Source: Streptomyces olindensis
GTDB lineage: Bacteria > Actinomycetota > Actinomycetes > Streptomycetales > Streptomycetaceae
Assembly: GCA_000696115.1 (NCBI GenBank)
Contig: JJOH01000003.1
Span: 248,001 to 312,000 of the forward strand
Direction of reading: 5' to 3'
Length of the DNA stretch: 64,000 bases
The notes under the pieces: generated by a model
The model's input: only the letters and a program-made list of their open reading frames with translations
Told to the model about the DNA's origin: nothing
The model's database searches: none
Shown here: in pieces, positions 43,420-50,193 of the stretch
Layout of the letters: each line of letters begins with the position of its first letter
Numbering within the stretch: the first letter of the stretch is position 1
Position numbers and translations under genes: made by a program

Positions 43420-44784
43420 TCACAGAGACCGCGTGAGGCGTTCGACCCGGTCGTGGAGGCGCTCCACGTAGTGCTCCGACTCCGGCTTCATCAGGACACT
43501 GCGCAGGATGCGCGCACCGTCGGCGTCCGCGTCGATCTTCGGGTGGCGTGCGGTGAACGCCTCGCGGTCGGCCCTGAGGGTGCTGAGGAACACCGGATCG
43601 GGGTCCGCCATGCCGTCCGCCAGGACCCGAGCCGACGCCGCGTCGACGGCGGTGAGAGTGCCGGGTTCCACCACCGGGAAGCAGCCGACGATGTCCAGCT
43701 CGGGCTCCTGGTACAGCTCGAGCGCGTCCGAGGCGCTGATCAGCTCGGACCACCGCAGGGCGGCCCGGCGGCCGGCCCCGAGGACGCGGCCGAGGCCGTC
43801 GGGCGTGGGCGGGAGGAGCTGGAAGGTGAGCCACAGGGCGGCGGCCGAGGCCCCGGCACGCGAGCACTCCAGGCTGATCTCCCCGAGGTGGAGCTCGCTG
43901 GAGGTGAAGTAGGTGTACGGCGAGTCGTGGAGGTAGAAACGGCCGACCTCGGGGTCGCGGAAGAGGACGGCGCCGCAGCCGTAGGGCTGGAGTCCGTGCT
44001 TGTGCGGATCGACGACGATCGAGTCGCACCGGGCGATCGCCCGCCAGGGCTCCGGGGGGAGTCCTTCGGGCCCGTCGGCGCCGGCCAGCAGGGTGAAGAA
44101 ACCGCCGTAGGCGGCGTCGATGTGGAGCCGGACGCCGTAGCGGTCCCTGAGGGCCAGGGCGTCGTGGATGGGGTCGACGGCCCCGAGGCCGGTGGTGCCG
44201 GCGGTGAGGACGACCGTGCCCACCTCTCCCGTCCGCAGGACGTCCTCGAGGGCGTCGAGGCTGATGCGCCCCCGGTCGTCGGTGGGGATCGGATGGCCCT
44301 TCACGCCCAGGACGTGGCACATGCGGCCGTGCGTGTAGTGCGCGTCGGCGCTGTAGGCGACGCCCCGGCCGGGGTGGAGCTCCCGGGCGACGAAGAGGGC
44401 TTCGAGGTTGGCGATCGTGCCGCTGGTGGTGAGGTGGCCGAGGTGGGTGTCGTAGCCGAACATCGTGGCGAGCCGGGCGACGGCCTCGCGTTCCATACGG
44501 GCGGTGGCCGGACCGCCGTCCAGGGCGTGGTTGTTCGGGTTGATCAGCATGGTGGTGAGGTAGCCGACCACGGCCGCCGGGTGCGGGGGCTTGAGCATCT
44601 GGCCCGCGTAGTGCGGGTGGAAGAAGGGGTAGTTGTCCTTCAGCCGCCCGGTGAACTCCTCGAAGGCGGCGGCGAAGCGGTCGTCCTCGACGAGGAGGGA
44701 CGGGTGCCGCTCGTAGGGCCCGAAGGTGTCGGCCCATTCCTGTATCGCGTCGTTGGCCCGGCCGAGCCAGTGCTGGAGGTTCAC
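43420..44784 (-). CDS. PLP-dependent group II amino-acid decarboxylase
   Basis: Predicted 454 residues from GTG 44784, which follows AAAGGGAGAT. It has the fold type I decarboxylase marks: PHYAGQMLKPPHPAAVVGYL, TTSGTIANLEAL, YSADAHYTHGRM, HIDAAYGGFF and the PLP lysine Lys262 in VVDPHKHGLQPYG. This matches the histidine/tyrosine/aromatic-amino-acid decarboxylase group (with some members being aldehyde synthases), which turns an amino acid into an amine and CO2. The substrate is not evident. It is divergent from a MarR gene across a 15-bp repeat array. The end of the gene overlaps a direct repeat (GTACACCGGATTC at 43391 and 43409). Confidence 0.9.
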   Translation of the reverse strand: MNLQHWLGRANDAIQEWADTFGPYERHPSLLVEDDRFAAAFEEFTGRLKDNYPFFHPHYAGQMLKPPHPAAVVGYLTTMLINPNNHALDGGPATARMEREAVARLATMFGYDTHLGHLTTSGTIANLEALFVARELHPGRGVAYSADAHYTHGRMCHVLGVKGHPIPTDDRGRISLDALEDVLRTGEVGTVVLTAGTTGLGAVDPIHDALALRDRYGVRLHIDAAYGGFFTLLAGADGPEGLPPEPWRAIARCDSIVVDPHKHGLQPYGCGAVLFRDPEVGRFYLHDSPYTYFTSSELHLGEISLECSRAGASAAALWLTFQLLPPTPDGLGRVLGAGRRAALRWSELISASDALELYQEPELDIVGCFPVVEPGTLTAVDAASARVLADGMADPDPVFLSTLRADREAFTARHPKIDADADGARILRSVLMKPESEHYVERLHDRVERLTRSL

Positions 44785-44845
44785 GGATCTCCCTTTCTGC
44801 CGCGTGCTGAGGGGATGGATGCTCACCATAGAGGTTTCATTGACT

Positions 44846-44920
44846 GCTCAGCAATTGATAGGTCAGCAATTGATACGTCAGTAGTTGAGGTGGCAGTAGG
44901 TGACGTGGCAGTAAAGTCGG
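44846..44920. promoter_or_regulatory. Five tandem 15-bp repeats in the MarR/decarboxylase divergent promoter
   Basis: Units GCTCAGCAATTGATA, GGTCAGCAATTGATA, CGTCAGTAGTTGAGG, TGGCAGTAGGTGACG and TGGCAGTAAAGTCGG follow each other without gaps, getting less alike toward the MarR start. The first two share CAGCAATTGATA, centred on CAATTG. A repeat array here is best explained as multiple MarR binding sites. Confidence 0.6.
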
Positions 44921-44924
44921 TCGG

Positions 44925-45407
44925 GTGGAGACATGGAACCGAGACGACGACGAAGCCGCCCGCGCCGCCCACAGCCCGCTCGTGCACGACTTCGGGCTGC
45001 TGATCAAGGCCGCGACTCGCCTGGAGCAGCGCATCGACACGGTCCTGCGGCGGGAGTGCGCGATCAGCCACACCATGTTCGAGGTCCTCATCAGGCTCTG
45101 CCGGGACCCGGGCGAAGAGGTCTCACAGCGCCGCCTCGCCGATGACCTCACCCTCACCAGCAGCGGCATCACCCGTCTGATCGACCGCATGGAGACAGTC
45201 GGGCTGGTGCGCCGCGTGCCCGCCCCCGAGGACCGCCGGAGCGTCCTGGTCGAGGCGACCGACCGAGGGCGGACGGTGTTCCTGCGGGCCGCCGCCGTCC
45301 ACGCGGAGGTCGTCGAGAAGTACTTCGTCGCGCCGGTGGCCCCCGGCGACTACCGACGGATGACCGGCGCACTGGGCGAGATCTGGAAGGCCCTGAGCGA
45401 CACCTGA
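44925..45407 (+). CDS. MarR-family transcriptional regulator
   Basis: Predicted 160 residues from GTG 44925. After a first helix (HDFGLLIKAATRLEQRIDTVLRRE) comes a winged helix: FEVLIRLCRDPGEEVSQRRLADDLTLTSSGITRLIDRMETVGLVRRVPAPEDRRSVLVEATDRGR. The D-R-R wing is diagnostic of MarR. It is divergent from the decarboxylase gene, with a 15-bp repeat array abutting its start codon, and so probably represses both genes until a phenolic or amino-acid-derived ligand binds. Confidence 0.92.
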   Translation: METWNRDDDEAARAAHSPLVHDFGLLIKAATRLEQRIDTVLRRECAISHTMFEVLIRLCRDPGEEVSQRRLADDLTLTSSGITRLIDRMETVGLVRRVPAPEDRRSVLVEATDRGRTVFLRAAAVHAEVVEKYFVAPVAPGDYRRMTGALGEIWKALSDT

Positions 45408-45675
45408 CCGGCACGCCCGCACCCCGGAAGGCCGTGCGGGCACCGCGCCGCCCACGGACACGTCACCGTCATCCCGGAGATGCCGTGGAGGACGGACACC
45501 ACCTCCGTTCGAGGGGCACGCGCGGCGCTCGCCGTCCGGGTCCTCGCCGTGCTCACCGGCGTGGCAGCCGCCCCCGCGCCCGGCACCGGCGCCCGAAGCC
45601 CGGGTAGGGCGGGGCGCTCGGCGGCACGCGCCGCACCGACCTGCGCAACGGGGGAGTCGCGGCCCTCCGGGCGCG
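45408..45675. other. Intergenic region
   Basis: A plus-strand frame from ATG 45480 (MPWRTDTTSVRG followed by an Ala/Val-rich hydrophobic stretch) resembles a signal-peptide start but then becomes low-complexity and runs into the inverted-repeat element. I do not call it a gene. Confidence 0.35.
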
Positions 45676-45797
45676 CTAGGGGGTGTCCGCAAAGTCCCGC
45701 CTCGCCCCGCGACGCCCGGCACGCCGAGAGCACGCACCGAACGCCGCGGGGCCCGCCCGTCCGGGCGGACGACGCGTACTTTGCGGACCACCCCTAG
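45676..45797. mobile_element. MITE-like 122-bp element with 20-bp terminal inverted repeats
   Basis: The left end CTAGGGGGTGTCCGCAAAGT (45676-45695) matches the reverse complement of the right end ACTTTGCGGACCACCCCTAG (45778-45797) at 18 of 20 positions. Both ends carry CTAG, which may be the target duplication. The inside is G+C rich and non-coding. The size and termini fit a miniature inverted-repeat element mobilised by an IS5-type transposase. The right CTAG supplies the stop codon of the permease gene (45794-45796). It may also act as a strong hairpin terminator. Confidence 0.6.
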
Positions 45798-47545
45798 GCG
45801 CCCTTCCCGCGTCCTTGCACGCTGCCCGTCACCGCCAGCACGGAGAGCACCACCAGCGCGGCGGCCGGGCCGAGGACCACCCAGGGGGCCAGTTCGGCGT
45901 AGGGCTGGTTCTCCGACAGCAGGCGGCCCCACTCGGGGGTGGGCGGCTGTTCGCCCAGGCCCAGGAAGCCGAGTGAGGCCAGGACCAGGACCGTCGTGGG
46001 CAGCCGGAGCAGGGCGTTGCGCACCAGGGGCGGAACCACCGCGGGGAGCAGATGGCGGCGCACCAGGTGCAGCCGTCCCGCACCGAGGGACACGGACGCG
46101 GCGATGTGGCCGCTCGCGCGTTCCTGTTCCAGCAGCGCCGCGGTCTGGGCGGCGTACGGGCTCCAGCCGACCACGCACACCGCGCAGGCCGCCCCCCACA
46201 CCGACGGCCCGGTCACACCCGCGATGAGCAGCCCCGCGAGCACGGCGGGCAGGGTCGACACCACCTCGGTGGGGCCGGCGCTCGCCCGCGGTGCCATGCC
46301 CAGCAGGAGTCCGGTGAGCGCGCTGACGGCCGTCACGGCGAGGGCGACACCGGCGGTGCGCAGGGCACCGTGCCCCAGCCGGGCCAGCAGGTCCCGGCCC
46401 AGGGCGTCCGTGCCCAGGGGGTGTTCGAGGGAGGGGGGCAGCAGCCGCGCCGCCGTGTCGACCTGGAGGGGGTCGCGCAGGAGGCCCGCCGTGACCAGCG
46501 CGAGCAGGGCGAGGGCACAGGCCGCGGTGATCCAGCGCAGGGAGCGCGGCACGGTCAGCGGCGGCCGGTGCAGGGCCGGCAGCGCGCCGTCGCGCAGGGG
46601 CCGGCCGAGGAGCGCGTGGCGCAGGGCCCGGATGAGGACGCCGGCGCTCACCCCGAGCAGGACCAGGGCCAGAGTCGCCGTCTGCAGCACGGGGAGGTCC
46701 TGCGCGACGGCGGCGTCCAGGGCGAGTCGGCCGAGGCCCGGGATGTTGAAGATCTTCTCCACCGCGACCGCACCGCCGACCAGGGCCACGACGGTCGGCA
46801 GCAGCTGCGGCAGCATGCCGGGCAGGGTGCGGCGCAGGGCGTTGCGGGCGATGTGGCCGGGCGGGAGTCCGACGGCGTAGGCCGTACGCGCCCACGGTTC
46901 GTGGAACGCCGCGGGCAGCGCCTGGTCGAGCAACCCGCCGAGCATCGCCCCCGAGGGGATGCCGAGGGCGAGCGAGGGCAGCACCATCGACTGCGGCCCC
47001 TCCCACCCGCTGGACGGGAACCACCCCCACCACACCCCGCACACCGTCGCCAGCACCGAGGCGAGGAGGAACTTCGGCAGCGCGGCCAGTACGGCGGCCG
47101 TGCCGCCCGCCCGGTCCCGCCGCAGCCGGCGCCGGGAGCCGAGGAAGACCGTGCGGGCGCAGAGCAGTCCGGCCACCAGGACCGTGACCGCGAACGCCCC
47201 CAGCATCAGCGTCAGGGAGACCGACAGGGCGGTGGCCACCTGAGGCATGACCGGCTCCCCGGACACCCAGGAGACGCCCGCGTCCCCGCCCGGCAGGCCG
47301 CGCAGCCAGTGCGCGAGATGCGTGAGCGGACCCTCGTCCAGCCCCAACTGCCTGCGTACGGCGTCGAGTTCCGCCGGGGTGGGGTTCTGGTCGGCGGAGC
47401 GGGCGCGCAGCACGGTGCGGGCCGGGTCGGCCCCGGACAACCACGGCAGCGCGGCCACCGCGCCGAGCAGCGCGGCCCCGGCGAGCAGACGGCCGGCCGC
47501 CGTGGGCCAGAGCAGGGGACGGGCGGAGGTGTGGGCGACGCTCAC
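45794..47545 (-). CDS. ABC transporter permease, fused DppB-DppC type
   Basis: Predicted 583 residues from GTG 47545. The first half (about 1-310) is a DppB/NikB-like permease (LGLDEGPLTHLAHWLRGLPGGDAGVSW, TALSVSLTLMLGAFAVTVLVAGLL, RTLPGMLPQLLPTVVALVGGAVAVEKIFNIPGLG). The second (about 320-583) is a DppC/NikC-like permease (HPLGTDALGRDLLARLGHGALRT, VGWSPYAAQTAALLEQE, HLLPAVVPPLVRNALLRLP, SLGFLGLGEQPPTPEWGRLL). The two are normally separate proteins. It starts 11 bp after the binding-protein gene. No ATPase gene is in the window, so a shared or distant one is needed. The stop codon lies in a MITE end, so the original tail may have differed. Confidence 0.88.
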   Translation of the reverse strand: MSVAHTSARPLLWPTAAGRLLAGAALLGAVAALPWLSGADPARTVLRARSADQNPTPAELDAVRRQLGLDEGPLTHLAHWLRGLPGGDAGVSWVSGEPVMPQVATALSVSLTLMLGAFAVTVLVAGLLCARTVFLGSRRRLRRDRAGGTAAVLAALPKFLLASVLATVCGVWWGWFPSSGWEGPQSMVLPSLALGIPSGAMLGGLLDQALPAAFHEPWARTAYAVGLPPGHIARNALRRTLPGMLPQLLPTVVALVGGAVAVEKIFNIPGLGRLALDAAVAQDLPVLQTATLALVLLGVSAGVLIRALRHALLGRPLRDGALPALHRPPLTVPRSLRWITAACALALLALVTAGLLRDPLQVDTAARLLPPSLEHPLGTDALGRDLLARLGHGALRTAGVALAVTAVSALTGLLLGMAPRASAGPTEVVSTLPAVLAGLLIAGVTGPSVWGAACAVCVVGWSPYAAQTAALLEQERASGHIAASVSLGAGRLHLVRRHLLPAVVPPLVRNALLRLPTTVLVLASLGFLGLGEQPPTPEWGRLLSENQPYAELAPWVVLGPAAALVVLSVLAVTGSVQGRGKGA

Positions 47546-47556
47546 GGGGCCGGGGC

Positions 47557-49080
47557 CTACTTGAGGTGGGTGTCGACGTCGATCAGGGAGCGCTCGCGCG
47601 GGTCGAGGATCACGCCCTCGACGTCCGGCGCGATGCCCTGCAGGGCCTGCTCGTGGACGAGCGGCACCACCGCGTCGGTGCGCAGGATCTCCGCCTCCGC
47701 CTTCATGATCTTCTCCTGGCGGCGCTCGGTGTCGCGTTCCCCGGCGGCGGCCCGGATGGCCTTGTCCACCGCGGGGTCCTTCAGGCCGGCGATGTTGTAG
47801 ACGCCCTCGCTGGTGAAATCGCTGGCGAGGTAGTCGACCGCGTCGCCGGTGTCCAGGAGGGTCACCCGGGAGAAGACGAGGGCGTCGTACTTCCCGGCGA
47901 GGAGGTCGGACTCCATCTGCGTGTACTCGCGCACGTCCTGCTTCACGGTGAACCCGGCCTTCTCCAGCTGCTGCTGGAGCACGGTGGCGGCCTCGGGCAG
48001 CTCGGCCCGGTTGGTGTAGGTGGCCAGCCGCAGCGTCCTGCCCTTGGTCTCGCTCTTCACCCGGGCGGCGGGCGTGGCCGCGGCGCGGCCGGTCACCTTC
48101 ACCCGCTTGTCGGCGGCCCAGGGGACGGCGGGCCCGAACAGGCCCTGGGCGGGGTCGGCGTGACCGCCGAAGACGGAGTCGACCAGCGCGGAGCCGTCGA
48201 CGGCCGCGCGGGCGGCGGCGCGCAGCCCGGCGTCGGCGAACAGGCCGCCGCGGGTGTTGAGGATCAGGCTGTCGGTGCGCACCGACGGGACCTCGTGCCG
48301 GGTCGCCTTGTCGAGCAGCTTCGCCTGGGCGGTGGGGATCCACTCGGCGATGTCGGTCTCGCCGCCGCGCAGCGCGTTGGCGCGGGCCGTGCCGTCCGCG
48401 ATCCAGCTCACGTCGATGCCCGGGGCCTTCGCCTTGCCGCCCCAGTATCCGTCGTAGCGGTTCAGCGTCGCCTTGGTCTTGCCGCTGAGCCGGGTGATCT
48501 CGAAGGGGCCGGTGCCGGTGCCGACCGGGCTGACGGCGCCGTCCTTCGCGTACGCCTTCGCCGACAGGATCGCCAGGGCGGGGCTGGCCAGTCGCAGCGG
48601 CAGCACCGGGTCGGGCGACTTGGTGGTGAGGGTGACGGTGTCGGCGTCCTCGGCCTTGGCGGTGAGGGTCACGTCGCTGAGGACCCGGGGCTTGGGCTTG
48701 GCCGCGCTCGCGTGGTCGAGCGCGTTGACGACGGACTCGGCGGTGACCTTGGTGCCGTCCTGGAACTCGGCGTCGCGCAGCTCGAAGGTCCAGGTGGTGT
48801 CGCCGTCCTGCTTCCAGGACTTGGCCAGGGCGGGCTTGGCCGTGCCGTTCCGGTCCAGGGCGGTGAGGCCCTCGGCGACGGACAGCTTGCTCAGCACGGT
48901 GGCGTCGTTGCTGTAGGGGGAGAGCGCCTGGACGGGCGGCACGGCCAGCGCGACGCGCAGCCGCCCGCCCGATCCCGCCCCGGCACCCGTGCCGTCGTCG
49001 CTGTCGCCCGGTGCGAAGCAGCCGGCCAGCAGGGGGGTGAGGGCGAGCGCCGCTATGAGGCCGCGGGAGGTGGTGCGCAT
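47557..49080 (-). CDS. ABC transporter substrate-binding lipoprotein, peptide/nickel family (SBP_bac_5)
   Basis: Predicted 507 residues. The signal ends in lipobox LLAGC (RGLIAALALTPLLAGCF). The mature protein has the cluster C fold: ALSPYSNDATVLSKLSVAEGLTALD, WTFELRDAEFQDGTKVTAESVVNAL, VGTGTGPFEITRL, NRYDGYWGGKAKAPGIDVSWIAD, ALRGGETDIAEW and LILNTRGGLFADAGLRAA. Family ligands include oligopeptides, nickel chelates, heme and siderophore-like compounds. An iron-box-like sequence 67 bp upstream suggests a metal or siderophore ligand. It is cotranscribed with the fused permease, with an 11-bp gap. Confidence 0.92.
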   Translation of the reverse strand: MRTTSRGLIAALALTPLLAGCFAPGDSDDGTGAGAGSGGRLRVALAVPPVQALSPYSNDATVLSKLSVAEGLTALDRNGTAKPALAKSWKQDGDTTWTFELRDAEFQDGTKVTAESVVNALDHASAAKPKPRVLSDVTLTAKAEDADTVTLTTKSPDPVLPLRLASPALAILSAKAYAKDGAVSPVGTGTGPFEITRLSGKTKATLNRYDGYWGGKAKAPGIDVSWIADGTARANALRGGETDIAEWIPTAQAKLLDKATRHEVPSVRTDSLILNTRGGLFADAGLRAAARAAVDGSALVDSVFGGHADPAQGLFGPAVPWAADKRVKVTGRAAATPAARVKSETKGRTLRLATYTNRAELPEAATVLQQQLEKAGFTVKQDVREYTQMESDLLAGKYDALVFSRVTLLDTGDAVDYLASDFTSEGVYNIAGLKDPAVDKAIRAAAGERDTERRQEKIMKAEAEILRTDAVVPLVHEQALQGIAPDVEGVILDPRERSLIDVDTHLK

Positions 49081-49146
49081 GTCGTCGGGTCCTGTCGTGC
49101 GGGAGGTCGGGCATGCCGCTGGAGCTTGATCGGCGGCGCCAGCATA

Positions 49147-49165
49147 TAAGGGCAGCCTTACCGAA
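49147..49165. promoter_or_regulatory. Iron-box-like palindrome (DmdR1/IdeR type) in the ABC/MpaB divergent promoter
   Basis: TAAGGGCAGCCTTACCGAA matches about 13 of 19 positions of the actinobacterial iron box (TTAGGTTAGGCTAACCTAA, from memory). Its core TAAGG-GCAG-CCTTA is a perfect palindrome. It lies 67 bp before the ABC gene and 16 bp before the oxygenase gene, so an iron-dependent repressor could control both. Confidence 0.5.
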
Positions 49166-49180
49166 CTCGTCGCCGGGTGG

Positions 49181-50128
49181 ATGAATTCTCAACGACTGGA
49201 CGGTCCCACGAGCGAACCCGGCGCTATCGACCGGCTGTTCGAGGTGTGCCATCGTGGGCGCCGGGCGGAGGTGAGGCGCATGACCGGCGCGGACCCGGGG
49301 CTGTTCGGCCCGAACTCGGTGACCTGGCAGACGCACGGCGACCCGATGATGTGGATCGCCGGCGTCCGGGCGCTCTACCTCCAGGCCCTGCACCCGCGCG
49401 CGGTGCGCGGCGTCCTGCAGAACTCCGACTTCCGCCGGGACGCCTGGGGCCGGCTGCTGCGCACCGCGAACTTCGTCGGCACGACGACGTACGGCACCAC
49501 CGAGGCCGCCGAGCGGGCCGGCGCCCGCGTCCGGAAGATCCACAGCATGCTGTCGGCGACCGACCCGGACACCGGCGAGCGCTACCGCGTCGACGAACCC
49601 GGCCTGTTGCTGTGGGTGCACTGCGCCGAGATCGACTCGTATCTGCACGTCCTGCGCCGGTCCGGGTTCCGCCTCACCGACGCCGAGGCCGACCGCTACA
49701 TCGACGAACACCGGCAGAGCGCACGCCTGGTGGGCCTCGACCCGGCCGCCGTACCCGCCGACCGGGCCGAACTCGCGGAGTACTTCGAGAAGGTGCGACC
49801 CGACCTGGCCGCCGGGCCCGAGGCACGCGAGGTGGACGACTTCCTCCTCCGCCCGCCGACGCACCCGCTCCTCATACCGGCGCGCGAAGTGCTGTGGCGG
49901 CGCGTGGCACAACTGGCGTACGCCTCCCTGCCACCGTACGCCCACGAGCTGTACGGCAGACCGGCCCCCGCACCCGCCACCGTCACCCGGCAGCTGCGCC
50001 TCACGGGCCTCCTGCTGCGCCGCGTTCCCGCACGTCTGCGGTGGCAACTCCCGCCCAAACACATCCTGCGCGCCATGGCGAGGCTCGGCCCGCACGCGCG
50101 TCCGGCCCCGTACAAACTCGGACGGTAG
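49181..50128 (+). CDS. MpaB-type oxygenase family protein (DUF2236)
   Basis: Predicted 315 residues, no signal peptide. Family marks are LFGPNSVTWQTHGDPMMWIAGVRALYLQALHPRAVRGV, an RTANFVGTTTYGTTEAAERAG helix, VRKIHSMLS, LLLWVHCAEIDSYL with a conserved His, and a final LLIPAREVLWRRVAQLAYASLPPYA. The family is related to heme-containing oxygenases such as latex clearing protein and fungal MpaB. Conserved His residues (QALHP, KIHS, VHC) could hold heme. Substrate unknown. The start codon is 16 bp after the iron-box-like site shared with the divergent ABC genes, consistent with iron control of an iron protein. Confidence 0.85.
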   Translation: MNSQRLDGPTSEPGAIDRLFEVCHRGRRAEVRRMTGADPGLFGPNSVTWQTHGDPMMWIAGVRALYLQALHPRAVRGVLQNSDFRRDAWGRLLRTANFVGTTTYGTTEAAERAGARVRKIHSMLSATDPDTGERYRVDEPGLLLWVHCAEIDSYLHVLRRSGFRLTDAEADRYIDEHRQSARLVGLDPAAVPADRAELAEYFEKVRPDLAAGPEAREVDDFLLRPPTHPLLIPAREVLWRRVAQLAYASLPPYAHELYGRPAPAPATVTRQLRLTGLLLRRVPARLRWQLPPKHILRAMARLGPHARPAPYKLGR

Positions 50129-50193
50129 GCCGCCATACTGAGGGGCCAAGGGGAGGGGCGGGCGAACGGCTACCGGGGGGAGCGTCGCGCGAG

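Noticed and set aside
43391..43421. Direct repeat GTACACCGGATTC as an att site
   Set aside because: Only 13 bp, period 18, and no integrase nearby; probably local slippage.
45794..50149. A single 1451-codon minus-strand frame covering permease, binding protein and oxygenase region
   Set aside because: Only the last 583 codons show permease motifs; the rest is antisense or out of frame to the lipoprotein and MpaB genes.
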